From positions 1,054,001 to 1,118,000 of the forward strand of contig CAVZZG010000001.1 in NCBI GenBank assembly GCA_963779685.1: a DNA stretch of 64,000 nucleotides. The letters are read 5' to 3'. The notes beneath the pieces were generated by a model. It did not search any database and was not told the DNA's origin. It saw nothing but the letters and a program-made list of their open reading frames with translations. Positions 9,782 through 18,076 of the stretch are shown here, one piece after another (within the stretch, counting starts at the first letter, position 1; each line of letters opens with the position of its first letter). Source of the DNA: CAVZZG01 sp963779685 (lineage in GTDB: Bacteria > Actinomycetota > Thermoleophilia > Gaiellales > F1-60-MAGs149). Made by a program: the position numbers and the translations under genes.

Positions 9782-11485
9782 GTGACGAGCGAGCGGCAGG
9801 TAGCGACCATGCGCCCTGGCGCGGAACTGCTCGCGGAGGGGCGCGCGGCTGCGCCGGCGACGATCCACCGCACCGCCTACCTGCGCCGCCACGACGCCGC
9901 CAGCGAGGCCGAGGTCAAGGTCCGGGCCCGCGCCGAGGGCCGCATCACCTACCACGTCCAGACCGGCTCCACCGACTGGGCCGCGACGGCCCAGGTGCTG
10001 CGCGACATCGAGGCCGGCCTGGCGGAGCACGGCCACGCCTGCGACCGCTTCGGCCTGACGCTGTCGCGGGCCATGAGCGTGGCCGCGGACGACCGCGCCG
10101 CCGTGCACAAGGAGACCGGGCCGCAGCTGTCCGACGCCGACTGGATCGAGCTCGGCGAGGCGGCGGCGATCCAGCCGCATCTGGGCGATTTCATGATCGG
10201 CACGCCGGCGGGCTTCGAGCACGCGCTGGCGGCGCTGCGGGCCGGCGTCACGACGATCGGGAACCTCGGCCAGTACAACGCTTACGAGCTGCCCGGCGGC
10301 CAGGACGACGTGCAGGTGACGGAGGCCGCGATCCGGTCGATCGGGATGCTCGCCGCCTTCCGCGATCGCGGCGGGCTCGTCCACAGCTACCTCGAGGACG
10401 GGGTCGCGATGCAGGCCTCCCACTACGGCAGCTACGCCGGCTGGGCGGCGCTCGAGATCCGGATCGTCGAGGAGCTGTGCGGTGCCCGGCTCGCGCACTC
10501 CTACGGCGGGCTCATCGACGTGCCCTGGCACCGCGCGGTCGTCCACTTCGCGCTCGACGACCTGCACGACCGCGACCTGCTCGGCTCGATGGTGTACGGC
10601 AACACGGTCGACATGCGGCCGCGCGACCGCAGCCACAACCTGTCGGTGCTGTCGACCTACCTGCTGGTCGACATCGGCTGCCAGCTGCACCGGCCGACCG
10701 GGCACGCCGTCCATGCCGTCCCGCTCACCGAGGCCGAGCGCGTGCCGAGCGCCGCCGAGAACGTCGAGGTCCAGCTGCTCGCGCGCGAGCTCGAGCGCGA
10801 GGCCCGTCGCTCGGGCTCGCTGTTCGACTGGCCACGGCTCGAGCGGCTGGCCGCGGAGCTCGCCGACTATGCCCGGCGCTTCCGCGAGCGTGCGCTCGAA
10901 CGCCTCGCCGGCGACGGGACCGACGTGTCGGACCCGGCGCAGCTCCTGCTGGCCATGCGGCGCCTGGGCATGGACGGCCTCGAGCGTCTCGTCGACCTCG
11001 CGCCTCCGCCGGCGATCGGCCGGCTCGAGCCGTGGAAGGCCGGCAAGGTCTCCGGTGTCGTCGACCGGCTCGGCCGCGCCCTGCCGCGGCTCGACGGCAA
11101 GCGGGTGGTGCTCGCCGTGCTCGACGTCCATGACGTCGTCCGCGACGCGCTCGCGAAGGCCCTGCCGCGTGCCGGGTGCGAGGTGATCCTGCTGCCGACC
11201 GACGTCTCGCCGGCGGCCATCGCCGAGACCGCCGTGGCCGAGGACGCGGAGACGATCGTGCTCGGCACGTACAACGGCGCCGCGCTCTCGATCGGGCGCG
11301 AGCTCCGCGACGCGATCGACCGGGCCGGGTTCGACGGCGACGTGATCGTCGGCGGCCGCCTGAACGAGGACACCGGCGGCGAGCTGCCGATCGACGTCTC
11401 CGGCGACCTCCGTGCCCTCGGATTCGAGCCGGCGGCCGAGATCGAGGATGCCGCGCGCCTGCTGGGTCAGCGCGGGCGCCTGTGA
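9782..11485 (+). CDS. Uncharacterised protein with C-terminal cobalamin-binding-like domain
   Basis: This 567-residue protein opens the five-gene unit. The first 400 or so residues contain barrel-like segments (HVQTGSTDWAATAQVLRDI, LVHSYLEDGVAMQASHYGSY) that I cannot assign to a named family. Residues about 440-560 look like the Rossmann-type B12-binding domain of mutases. They contain D448-V-H450-D (the lower-ligand DxH), then LLPTDVSPAAI and IVGGRLNED at the GG position. The usual DxHxxG glycine is a valine here. I chose GTG 9782 (GGTGGG upstream); ATG 9809 is an alternative. A possible -10, TACCCT, lies at 9754-9759. Its stop overlaps the Rieske gene start (GTGA). A carbon-skeleton or amino mutase role is inference only. 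Confidence 0.6.
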   Translation: MTSERQVATMRPGAELLAEGRAAAPATIHRTAYLRRHDAASEAEVKVRARAEGRITYHVQTGSTDWAATAQVLRDIEAGLAEHGHACDRFGLTLSRAMSVAADDRAAVHKETGPQLSDADWIELGEAAAIQPHLGDFMIGTPAGFEHALAALRAGVTTIGNLGQYNAYELPGGQDDVQVTEAAIRSIGMLAAFRDRGGLVHSYLEDGVAMQASHYGSYAGWAALEIRIVEELCGARLAHSYGGLIDVPWHRAVVHFALDDLHDRDLLGSMVYGNTVDMRPRDRSHNLSVLSTYLLVDIGCQLHRPTGHAVHAVPLTEAERVPSAAENVEVQLLARELEREARRSGSLFDWPRLERLAAELADYARRFRERALERLAGDGTDVSDPAQLLLAMRRLGMDGLERLVDLAPPPAIGRLEPWKAGKVSGVVDRLGRALPRLDGKRVVLAVLDVHDVVRDALAKALPRAGCEVILLPTDVSPAAIAETAVAEDAETIVLGTYNGAALSIGRELRDAIDRAGFDGDVIVGGRLNEDTGGELPIDVSGDLRALGFEPAAEIEDAARLLGQRGRL

Positions 11486-12615
11486 GCGGTACGCTCGACC
11501 TGCGCCCCTCGCTGGCGGGCCCGTGGTACACCGACGAGGCGATCTTCACGGCCGAGCAGCACGCCGTCTACGGCCGCCGCTGGGTCTGCGTCGCGCGCGC
11601 CGACGAGATCGGCGCAGCCGGGTCGTTCGTGACCCGCGAGGTCGACCGCGAGAGCCTCATCCTGATGCGCGCGGCAGGCGGCACGGCCTCGGCGTTCTAC
11701 AACGTGTGCCGTCACCGCGGCTCGCGGCTCCTGACGGCCGATTCCGGCCGCTGCGACAACGGCCTCATCCGCTGCCCGTACCACGCCTGGGCGTACGACC
11801 TGGACGGCTCGCTGCGGGCCGCCCCCAACATGCGCGACTGGCGCCCGAGCGGCGACCGCAGCCTGTCGCTCGTGCCGGTCGCCGTGGAGGAACGCTACGG
11901 CTGCGTGTTCGTGAACCTGGCGGACGAGCCGGCGTCGTTCGATGACGACATCGGCCGTCAGCTGCTGGAGCGGATGGGGTCGGAGGATCACCTCGCCTCC
12001 TGGGGCCTCGAGACGCTCGAGACGGGGCGTCGCGTCGTGTACGACGTCGCCGCCAACTGGAAGCTGATCGTCGAGAACTTCAGCGAGTGCTACCACTGCC
12101 CGACCGTCCACCCCGAGCTGACGACGGTGCTGCCCGAGTTCCGGCAGGGCCGCGGGACGCTGCACGCCGCCGGGTACGGCGCCGCCTACGCCGACAGTGC
12201 GGGCGGCTTCACCTTCGACGGGCGCCCGGGGTTGCCGACGCTGCCGGGCCTCGATCCCGACGACGCCCGCCGCTACTACGGCATCGTCGTGACGCCCAAC
12301 TGGTTCCTCAACCTGGTCGGCGACCACGTCATCATGCACCGCCTCGAGCCGCTCTCGCCGGCGCGGACGCGCGTCACGTGCGACTGGCTGTTCGCCCCTG
12401 AGGTGCTCGCCGACGGGCTCGACATCGACCCCTCGGTCGAGCTGTTCGGCCGGGTCAACCTCCAGGACTTCGCCGTCTGCGAGCAGTGCCAGCTCGGGAT
12501 GTCGAGCCGCAGCTTCGCGCGGGGCGGGGTGCTGGTACCCGTCGAGGACCAGCTGATGGCGTTTCACGACGAGATCCGTGCCGCCGTCGGCGCCGCCGCC
12601 GACGGACTCGTCTGA
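11482..12615 (+). CDS. Rieske non-heme iron oxygenase (GbcA / choline-monooxygenase-like)
   Basis: This 377-residue aromatic-ring-hydroxylating-type oxygenase has a complete Rieske site: C76-x-H78 in CRHRGSRLL and C98-x2-H101 in CPYH. It also has a complete mononuclear iron site: N199, H205 and H210 in NFSECYHCPTVH and D329 in LQDFAVCEQCQLG. This pattern resembles glycine-betaine demethylase GbcA, carnitine and choline monooxygenases, which oxidise N-methyl groups. A reductase partner (GbcB-like) is not in the window. It overlaps the upstream gene by 4 bases and is followed 3 bases later by the NAD-kinase-like gene. A quaternary or methylated amine substrate is likely by family, but not proven. 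Confidence 0.85.
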   Translation: MSGTLDLRPSLAGPWYTDEAIFTAEQHAVYGRRWVCVARADEIGAAGSFVTREVDRESLILMRAAGGTASAFYNVCRHRGSRLLTADSGRCDNGLIRCPYHAWAYDLDGSLRAAPNMRDWRPSGDRSLSLVPVAVEERYGCVFVNLADEPASFDDDIGRQLLERMGSEDHLASWGLETLETGRRVVYDVAANWKLIVENFSECYHCPTVHPELTTVLPEFRQGRGTLHAAGYGAAYADSAGGFTFDGRPGLPTLPGLDPDDARRYYGIVVTPNWFLNLVGDHVIMHRLEPLSPARTRVTCDWLFAPEVLADGLDIDPSVELFGRVNLQDFAVCEQCQLGMSSRSFARGGVLVPVEDQLMAFHDEIRAAVGAAADGLV

Positions 12616-12618
12616 TCC

Positions 12619-13698
12619 GTGCGGCTCGGCCTGATCGTGAACCCGCTCGCGGGCGTCGGGGGGCGCCTGGCGCTGAAGGGCTCGGACGACCGCGGCCTGG
12701 TCGCAGACGCGCTGCGCCGCGGCGCCGAGCGCCCGGCCCCGGAGCGGGCGCGGGTTGCGCTCGCCGCCCTGCCGGATGACGTCGACCTGCTCGCTGCCGG
12801 GGGCGCCATGGGCGCCGACCTGGCCGGTACCGCGATCACGCCGGGGATCCCGGATTCGACCGGCGCCGACACGCGCGCCGCGGCCCGGGAGCTGGCCGAA
12901 GCCGGCATCGACCTGCTGCTGTTCGCGGGTGGCGACGGCACCGCGGTGGACGTGCTGGCCGCCATCGGCGACCGCCTGCCCGTGATCGGCATCCCGGCCG
13001 GCGTGAAGATGCATTCGGCGGTGTTCGCGGTCACCCCGCGGCGGGCCGGCGAGCTCGCGGCCGCGTTCGCGGCGGGGCGGGTGCAGGGCGACGCGCCTGC
13101 GGAGGTGATGGATGTCGACGAGGCCGACCTCCGCGCGGGCGTCATCTCCCCCCGTCTGCACGGGTTCCTGCGGGTGCCGGTGGCGCCGGGCCTGATGCAG
13201 AGCGGCAAGGCGCGCAGCGCGCCCGCCGAGGCGGCTGCCCAGGCCGCCGCCGCAGCCTACGTGGTCGAGCGCCTGCCGGCCGACGGGCCGGTCCTGATCG
13301 GCCCGGGGACGACCACGCGGGCGGTGATGGCCGCGCTCGGACTGCCGAAGTCGCTCCTGGGTGTGGACGTCGTGGAGTCGGGCCGCCTCCTCGTCGCCGA
13401 CGCCGACGAGGAGGCCCTCGCAGGGCTGGCCGGGACGAATGCGACGCTGGTCGTGACGCCGGTCGGCGGTCAGGGCTTCCTGCTCGGCCGCGGCAACCAG
13501 CAGCTCTCGCCTCGGGTGCTGTGGGCGATCGGACCCGACCGCGTGCTGATCGTCGCCACCGAGGCGAAGCTCGCGGCGCTGGAGGGACGCCCGCTGCTCG
13601 TCGACACGGGCGACCCGGCGCTCGATCATGCCCTCGCCGGTTACCGTCGCGTCGTCACGGGCTACCGGCACGAAACGGTCTACCGGGTGGCGAGCTGA
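12619..13698 (+). CDS. ATP-NAD kinase family protein
   Basis: This 359-residue protein has the NAD-kinase fold signatures: an N-terminal LGLIVNPLAGVGGRLALKGS and the GGDGTA motif (LLFAGGDGTAVDVL, near residue 100), then GIPAGVKMHSAVFAV. A C-terminal region has TPVGGQGFLLGRGNQQLS. This arrangement is seen in AcoX-like members found in catabolic operons rather than in the housekeeping NadK. GTG 12619 is the start. Its position inside a catabolic unit suggests it acts on a pathway cofactor or substrate, but this is inference. The substrate of AcoX-type members is not settled. Confidence 0.75.
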   Translation: MRLGLIVNPLAGVGGRLALKGSDDRGLVADALRRGAERPAPERARVALAALPDDVDLLAAGGAMGADLAGTAITPGIPDSTGADTRAAARELAEAGIDLLLFAGGDGTAVDVLAAIGDRLPVIGIPAGVKMHSAVFAVTPRRAGELAAAFAAGRVQGDAPAEVMDVDEADLRAGVISPRLHGFLRVPVAPGLMQSGKARSAPAEAAAQAAAAAYVVERLPADGPVLIGPGTTTRAVMAALGLPKSLLGVDVVESGRLLVADADEEALAGLAGTNATLVVTPVGGQGFLLGRGNQQLSPRVLWAIGPDRVLIVATEAKLAALEGRPLLVDTGDPALDHALAGYRRVVTGYRHETVYRVAS

Positions 13699-13727
13699 CG
13701 CCGCCGCCCCGCATCGAGGAGCAGCGA

Positions 13728-15116
13728 ATGGGTCTCGCGCACGCGCACCCGTACATCCCGAACTCCGCGCCGCGGATCCGCCGCGAGATGCTCGAGGTGG
13801 TCGGCGTGGCCGACGCCGACGACCTCTACGCGGCGATCCCTGCGCGGCTGCGGTACAGCGGCCTGCTCGACCTGGAGCCGGCGGTGGGCTCCGAGGTGGA
13901 GCTGCGCCGCCGGATCGAGGGCATGCTCGACCGCAACGTCTCGGCCCGCGACCGCATCTCGTTCCTCGGTGGCGGCTGCTGGCCCCACCACGTGCCGGCG
14001 GTGGTCGACGAGATCATCTCCCGCGGCGAGTTCCTGACTGCCTACTACGGCGAGACGTACACCGACCACGGCAAGCTGCAGGCGTTCTTCGAGTTCGCGA
14101 GCCTCGTCGGCGACCTCGTGGAGTGCGACGTCGTCTCCCAGCCGACCTACGACTGGGGATCGGCCGCTGCCAGCGCGATCCTGATGGCGGGCGAGCTGAC
14201 GGGGCGCCGGCGCGCGCTCGTCCCGGAGCTGCTCTCGCCCGAGCGCCGCTCGATCATCACCGGCACCTGCGGCAGCCGGATGGACGTGGCGGACATCGCG
14301 TGCGATGCCGCCACGGGTGCGCTCGACCTGACCGCGCTCGACCGCGCGCTCGCCGATGACGTGGCGTGCGTCTACCTCGAGCAGCCCGGCTTCCTGGGCA
14401 CGCTCGAGCCGGACGCGCCAGCGATCATCGAGCGCGCCCACGCACGGGGCGCGCTCGGGGTGGTCGGCGTCGACGCCACCTCGCTGGGCGTGCTCGAGGC
14501 CCCACCCCGCTACGGCGCCGATCTCGTCTGCGGCGAGCTCCAGGGCCTCGGCATCCACATGCACTACGGCGGCGGCACGATCGGGTTCATCGCCAGCGCC
14601 GACGACGAGCGCCTGGTTGCGGCCTACCCGACGTTCCTGATCGGCGCGGGCCGCACGGTGGCCGACGAGTGGGGCTTCGGCGAGGTGCGCTGGGACCGGA
14701 TGGCCTACGTCCAGCGCGGCGACGCGCGCGACTTCACCGGCACGACGCAGTGCCTCTGGGCGATCGGCGTCGCCGTCCACCTCGCGCTGCTGGGCCCCGA
14801 GGGGATCCGCGAGCTCGGCACGACGATCATGCAGCGCAGCCAGTACGCGGCACGGCGGCTCGGGGCCATACCCGGCGTCCGGGCGCCGGCGCTCGCGGCG
14901 CCGTTCTTCAAGGAGTTCGTGGTCGACCTGACCGGCACCGGACGCACGGTCGCCGACGTCAACCGCGTGCTCGCCGCGGCGGACATCCACGGCCCGCTCG
15001 ACCTGTCGCGGCACTTCCCGGCGCTCGGCCAGTCGGCGCTCGTCTGCGTCACCGAGGTCCACACGCAGGCCGACATCGACCGACTGGCCGACGCCGTCGC
15101 GGAGGCCGTGCGATGA
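13728..15116 (+). CDS. GcvPA-like (glycine decarboxylase subunit 1 fold) protein
   Basis: This is a 462-residue homologue of the N-terminal half of glycine decarboxylase P-protein. The opening YIPNSAPRIRREMLEVVGV and the loop FLGGGCWPHHVPAVVDEI follow the GcvPA pattern (canonical GxGxYxHxxP); the mid part has TAYYGETYTDHGKLQAFFEF. It starts at ATG 13728 after GAGGAG and overlaps GcvPB by 4 bases. In true split P-proteins GcvPA is the non-lysine partner of the alpha2beta2 enzyme. The canonical MTAYTPYQAEISQG-type region is altered here (TAYYGETYTDHG), and GcvT, GcvH and Lpd are absent. I therefore label it GcvPA-like rather than gcvPA. Confidence 0.7.
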   Translation: MGLAHAHPYIPNSAPRIRREMLEVVGVADADDLYAAIPARLRYSGLLDLEPAVGSEVELRRRIEGMLDRNVSARDRISFLGGGCWPHHVPAVVDEIISRGEFLTAYYGETYTDHGKLQAFFEFASLVGDLVECDVVSQPTYDWGSAAASAILMAGELTGRRRALVPELLSPERRSIITGTCGSRMDVADIACDAATGALDLTALDRALADDVACVYLEQPGFLGTLEPDAPAIIERAHARGALGVVGVDATSLGVLEAPPRYGADLVCGELQGLGIHMHYGGGTIGFIASADDERLVAAYPTFLIGAGRTVADEWGFGEVRWDRMAYVQRGDARDFTGTTQCLWAIGVAVHLALLGPEGIRELGTTIMQRSQYAARRLGAIPGVRAPALAAPFFKEFVVDLTGTGRTVADVNRVLAAADIHGPLDLSRHFPALGQSALVCVTEVHTQADIDRLADAVAEAVR

Positions 15117-16672
15117 GCACCACCACGCGTCTCCGCCCGTTCCACCAGGCCGCCTGGAACGAGCCGCTGCTGCACGAGCAGTCGAGTCCGGGCGAGCGGG
15201 GCCTCCAGGTGCCCGGGACCGAGCCGGGCATCGCCGCCGCCGTCGGCGACGGCGTCTCGGTGATCCCGCCCGCCCTGCGCCGGTCGGAGCCGCCGGCGCT
15301 GCCCGAGCTGTCGCAGCCCGCGGTGCTGCGCCACTTCCTCCGTCTCTCGCAGGAGACCCTCGGCGCAGACATCGACATCCACCTCGGCCTCGGCACCTGC
15401 ACCATGAAGTACAGCCCGAAGGTCAACGAGGCGCTCGTGCGGTCGCACAAGGTGACCCACCTGCACCCGTGGCAGTCCGACGACACCGCCCAGGGCATCC
15501 TCGAGGCGATGTACCGCCTCGAGCGCATGATCTGCGAGATCTCGGGCATGGACAGGGCCTCGTTCCAGCCGGGCGGCGGCTCGCAGGCGGTGTTCGCCAA
15601 CGCGCGCATGATCGCTGCCTGCCAGGCGGCGCGCGGCCAGGGACACCGGGACGAGATCATCACCACGGTCTTCTCGCACCCCTGCGACGGCGCCGGCCCG
15701 GCGACCGCCGGCTACAAGCTGATCACGCTCTACCCCGGCCCTGACGGCCTGCCGGCGCCGGACGCGCTGAAGGCGGCGCTGTCCGAGCGGACCGCCGGGC
15801 TGATGATCACCAACCCCGAGGACACCGGCATCTTCAACCCCGAGATCGACCGGATGGTGGCGCTCGTGCAGGAGGCGGGCGGCATCTGCCACTACGACCA
15901 GGCCAACGCCAACGGCATCCTCGGCATCACCCGCGCCCGCGACGCCGGGTTCGACCTCTGCCAGTTCAACCTCCACAAGACCTTCTCGTCGCCGCACTGC
16001 TCGATGGGCATGCCCGTCGGGGTCTCCGCCGTGTCGGCCGAGCTCGCCCCGTACCTGCCCAGGCCCGTGGTGGAGTTCGACGGCGAGCGCTACCACCTGG
16101 ACGACGACCGGCCGCAGTCGATCGGCAAGGTGCGGGCGTTCCACGGCGTGCCCGCCACGGTCGTGCGCTCGTACGCGTGGGTGCTGGCGCTGGGAGCCGA
16201 GGGTCTGCGGGAGGTCGCCGAGATCGCGGTGCTCAACAACAACTACCTCGCCAGGAAGCTGGAGGGGATTCCGGGCCTCGACGTCTCCTACGCCGAGGGC
16301 AACGGCGCCCACCGGCTCGAGCAGATCCGATACTCCTGGCAGCGGTTGCACGAGGAGACCGGCATCACCACGATGGAGCTGGCCCGCCGGACGAACGACT
16401 TCGGCGTCGCCCAGTACTTCCCGAGCCACGAGCCGTGGGTGATCGCCGAGCCGATGACCCTCGAGCCCGCCGAGACCGTCTCCCGCGCCGACCTCGACAC
16501 GTACGCGGCGGTGATCGCCCAGGTCGCCCGCGAGGCCTACGAGGACCCGGAACTCGTGCGCTCGGCACCGCATTCGGCTGCCGTGCACTACATCGATCCG
16601 GCGCCGATGGACGACCCGGCCCGCTGGGCGCTCACCTGGCGCGCGTGGCGGCGCAAGCACGGCGGGCGCTGA
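15113..16672 (+). CDS. GcvPB-like PLP-dependent decarboxylase subunit, divergent active site
   Basis: This 519-residue protein is homologous to the C-terminal half of glycine decarboxylase. It has LGLGTCTMKYSPKVNE at about 92-106, FQPGGGSQAVFAN at about 151 and the PLP lysine K289 in FNLHKTF. In glycine decarboxylases this lysine is followed by a glycine-rich HGGGGPG loop. Here the loop reads SSPHCSMGMPVG. The region near the normal lipoyl-H-protein contact (an AHECI-type motif) is also changed to AHRLEQIRY. PLP binding is therefore expected, but the substrate or partner may not be glycine and H-protein. It is coupled to the GcvPA-like gene by ATGA. This is the last gene before the 16.7-kb promoter. 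Confidence 0.7.
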   Translation: MSTTTRLRPFHQAAWNEPLLHEQSSPGERGLQVPGTEPGIAAAVGDGVSVIPPALRRSEPPALPELSQPAVLRHFLRLSQETLGADIDIHLGLGTCTMKYSPKVNEALVRSHKVTHLHPWQSDDTAQGILEAMYRLERMICEISGMDRASFQPGGGSQAVFANARMIAACQAARGQGHRDEIITTVFSHPCDGAGPATAGYKLITLYPGPDGLPAPDALKAALSERTAGLMITNPEDTGIFNPEIDRMVALVQEAGGICHYDQANANGILGITRARDAGFDLCQFNLHKTFSSPHCSMGMPVGVSAVSAELAPYLPRPVVEFDGERYHLDDDRPQSIGKVRAFHGVPATVVRSYAWVLALGAEGLREVAEIAVLNNNYLARKLEGIPGLDVSYAEGNGAHRLEQIRYSWQRLHEETGITTMELARRTNDFGVAQYFPSHEPWVIAEPMTLEPAETVSRADLDTYAAVIAQVAREAYEDPELVRSAPHSAAVHYIDPAPMDDPARWALTWRAWRRKHGGR

Positions 16673-16693
16673 CGCTGAGGAGAACCCGCGGAT

Positions 16694-16723
16694 TTGACAC
16701 CAGCCCGGTCGGCTCGCTAGGTT
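16694..16723 (+). promoter_or_regulatory. Sigma-70-type promoter of the acyl-CoA operon
   Basis: A perfect -35 TTGACA (16694-16699), an 18-base spacer and a -10 TAGGTT (16718-16723) lie in the gap after the GcvPB-like gene. Transcription would start near 16730, inside the adjacent operator. Confidence 0.65.
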
Positions 16724-16727
16724 CCCT

Positions 16728-16745
16728 ACCGAACGATCGATAGGT
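16728..16745. promoter_or_regulatory. TetR-type operator candidate
   Basis: ACCGAACGATCGATAGGT is an imperfect 18-bp palindrome (half-sites ACCGAACGA and ACCTATCGA). It lies directly over the expected transcription start, where a bound repressor would block the promoter. The operon carries its own TetR gene at 22714, the likely binding protein. The ACCG...CGGT style resembles operators of TetR regulators of acyl-CoA catabolism. Confidence 0.5.
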
Positions 16746-16816
16746 TTCGCCTGAACCCTCCCGCCCGCATCCACGATCCGCGCTACGAGCTGGCCGACCC
16801 CGGCACGATCTCGGCC

Positions 16817-18076
16817 GTGCAGCTGCGGCGGCTGCGGGAGTTGCTGCGGTTCGTCCACGCCACCAACGAGTTCTATCGCTCGCGGTGGGACGCCGTGGGC
16901 CTGGACGTTGAACGGGTCGACTCGCTGGAGGCGCTGGCCGCGCTCGTGCCGACCGTCGAGAAGCGCGATTTCGTCGACGACCAGCTCGCGCACCCGCCGT
17001 ACGGCACCCGCCTGGCACGGCCGGTGGCCCTGCGGGAGCGGCTCGAGATCTACACGACCAGCGGCACCAGCGGCCAGGGGGTCGAGATCCACGCCCAGAC
17101 CGGCCGCGAGCTCGACCAGATGGTCGAGATGTACGGGTTCATGTTCCGCTGGGCCGGTCTCGCTCCCGGCGACGTCGCGCTCATGACGCTGCCCATCAGC
17201 ATGCTCGGCGGCGGCCGGATCGAGTGGCAGGGCGCGGTCGGCTACGGCCTCACGGTGCTGCCCGGCGGCAACGTCGACGCCCAGGCCAAGCTCGCCCTGC
17301 TGGAGCGCTTCAAGCCGAAGGCGCTCTACGGCTCGACGTCGTACTTCGGGCACCTGCTCGCGGTGTCCGGGAGGCGGCCGCCGGCGCCGTCGCTGGAGGT
17401 GCTGCTGACGGGCCTCGAGGGCGTCGGCTACTCGTACCTCGAACAGCTGGCGGCCGGCTACGACGCCACCGTCGCCGACCGGTTCGGCTGCACGCAGGTG
17501 CGGGCCGACTTCATGTTCACGTGCGAGCACGGCATCGGCTCGGCGGCAAGGCCCGGCCTACTGCATAACCTCGACCCGTTCCTGATCACCGAGGTGATCG
17601 ACCCGGCGACCGGCCGCCACGTCGCCGACGGCGAGTTCGGCGAGCTGGTCGTGACGAGCCTCTACCACCTCGACAACCCCGTGGTCCGGTGCCGGCTCCG
17701 GGATGGCGGCGTCTGGCATCCCGGCGCCTACTGCCCGTGCGGCCGGCCGTTCGGCGGGGTCGAGGTGGCGTCGGTCACGCGCACCGACGACGTCAAGAAG
17801 GTGAAGGGCATCAACGTCTTCCCGCAGGCGGTCGACGACCTCGTCTTCTCGTTCCCGGGCGTGGAGGAGTACCGCGTCGTGCTGACATCCGACGACCGGC
17901 TCGCCGACGTCGCCACGGTGCGGCTGATGGTCAGCGGATCGGCCGACGGCCTGGCTGGCGAGGTGGCGTCGGCACTCCACCGCAGGATCGGGATCCACTT
18001 CACCGTCGAGCTCGTCGACGGGCTCGAGCGCAGCGAGTACAAGGCCCGGCGCTGGCACGACGAGCGGGTGCGATGA
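16817..18076 (+). CDS. Phenylacetate-CoA ligase-like (PaaK family) adenylate-forming enzyme
   Basis: This is an AMP-forming ligase of 419 residues from GTG 16817. It has the ATP-binding loop YTTSGTSGQGVEIH, an ALYGSTSYFGHLLA segment, a C-terminal hinge near RTDDVKKVKGINVFPQAV and a zinc-like CPCGRP motif, all as in PaaK-type ligases. Conserved N-terminal residues (HDPRYELADPGTISAV) lie in frame upstream back to 16751. The only start-like codon there is CTG 16751, so the true start may be non-canonical and about 22 residues earlier. It probably makes the CoA thioester that the rest of the operon degrades. The acid substrate is unknown. Confidence 0.8.
   Translation: MQLRRLRELLRFVHATNEFYRSRWDAVGLDVERVDSLEALAALVPTVEKRDFVDDQLAHPPYGTRLARPVALRERLEIYTTSGTSGQGVEIHAQTGRELDQMVEMYGFMFRWAGLAPGDVALMTLPISMLGGGRIEWQGAVGYGLTVLPGGNVDAQAKLALLERFKPKALYGSTSYFGHLLAVSGRRPPAPSLEVLLTGLEGVGYSYLEQLAAGYDATVADRFGCTQVRADFMFTCEHGIGSAARPGLLHNLDPFLITEVIDPATGRHVADGEFGELVVTSLYHLDNPVVRCRLRDGGVWHPGAYCPCGRPFGGVEVASVTRTDDVKKVKGINVFPQAVDDLVFSFPGVEEYRVVLTSDDRLADVATVRLMVSGSADGLAGEVASALHRRIGIHFTVELVDGLERSEYKARRWHDERVR

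Noticed and set aside
11467..13671. Long minus-strand open frame opposite the Rieske and NAD-kinase-like genes
   Set aside because: It is compositional shadowing. The plus-strand genes carry complete iron-site and GGDGTA motifs.
13728..16672. Standard glycine cleavage system gcvPA-gcvPB
   Set aside because: Active-site and H-protein-contact motifs are altered, and no GcvT, GcvH or Lpd lies nearby. The symbols were withheld.
14705..17530. Very long open frame on the minus strand opposite the GcvP-like genes
   Set aside because: It is an antisense shadow of GC-rich coding DNA: Arg-, Ala- and His-rich with no recognisable motif, while the plus strand encodes clear PLP proteins.
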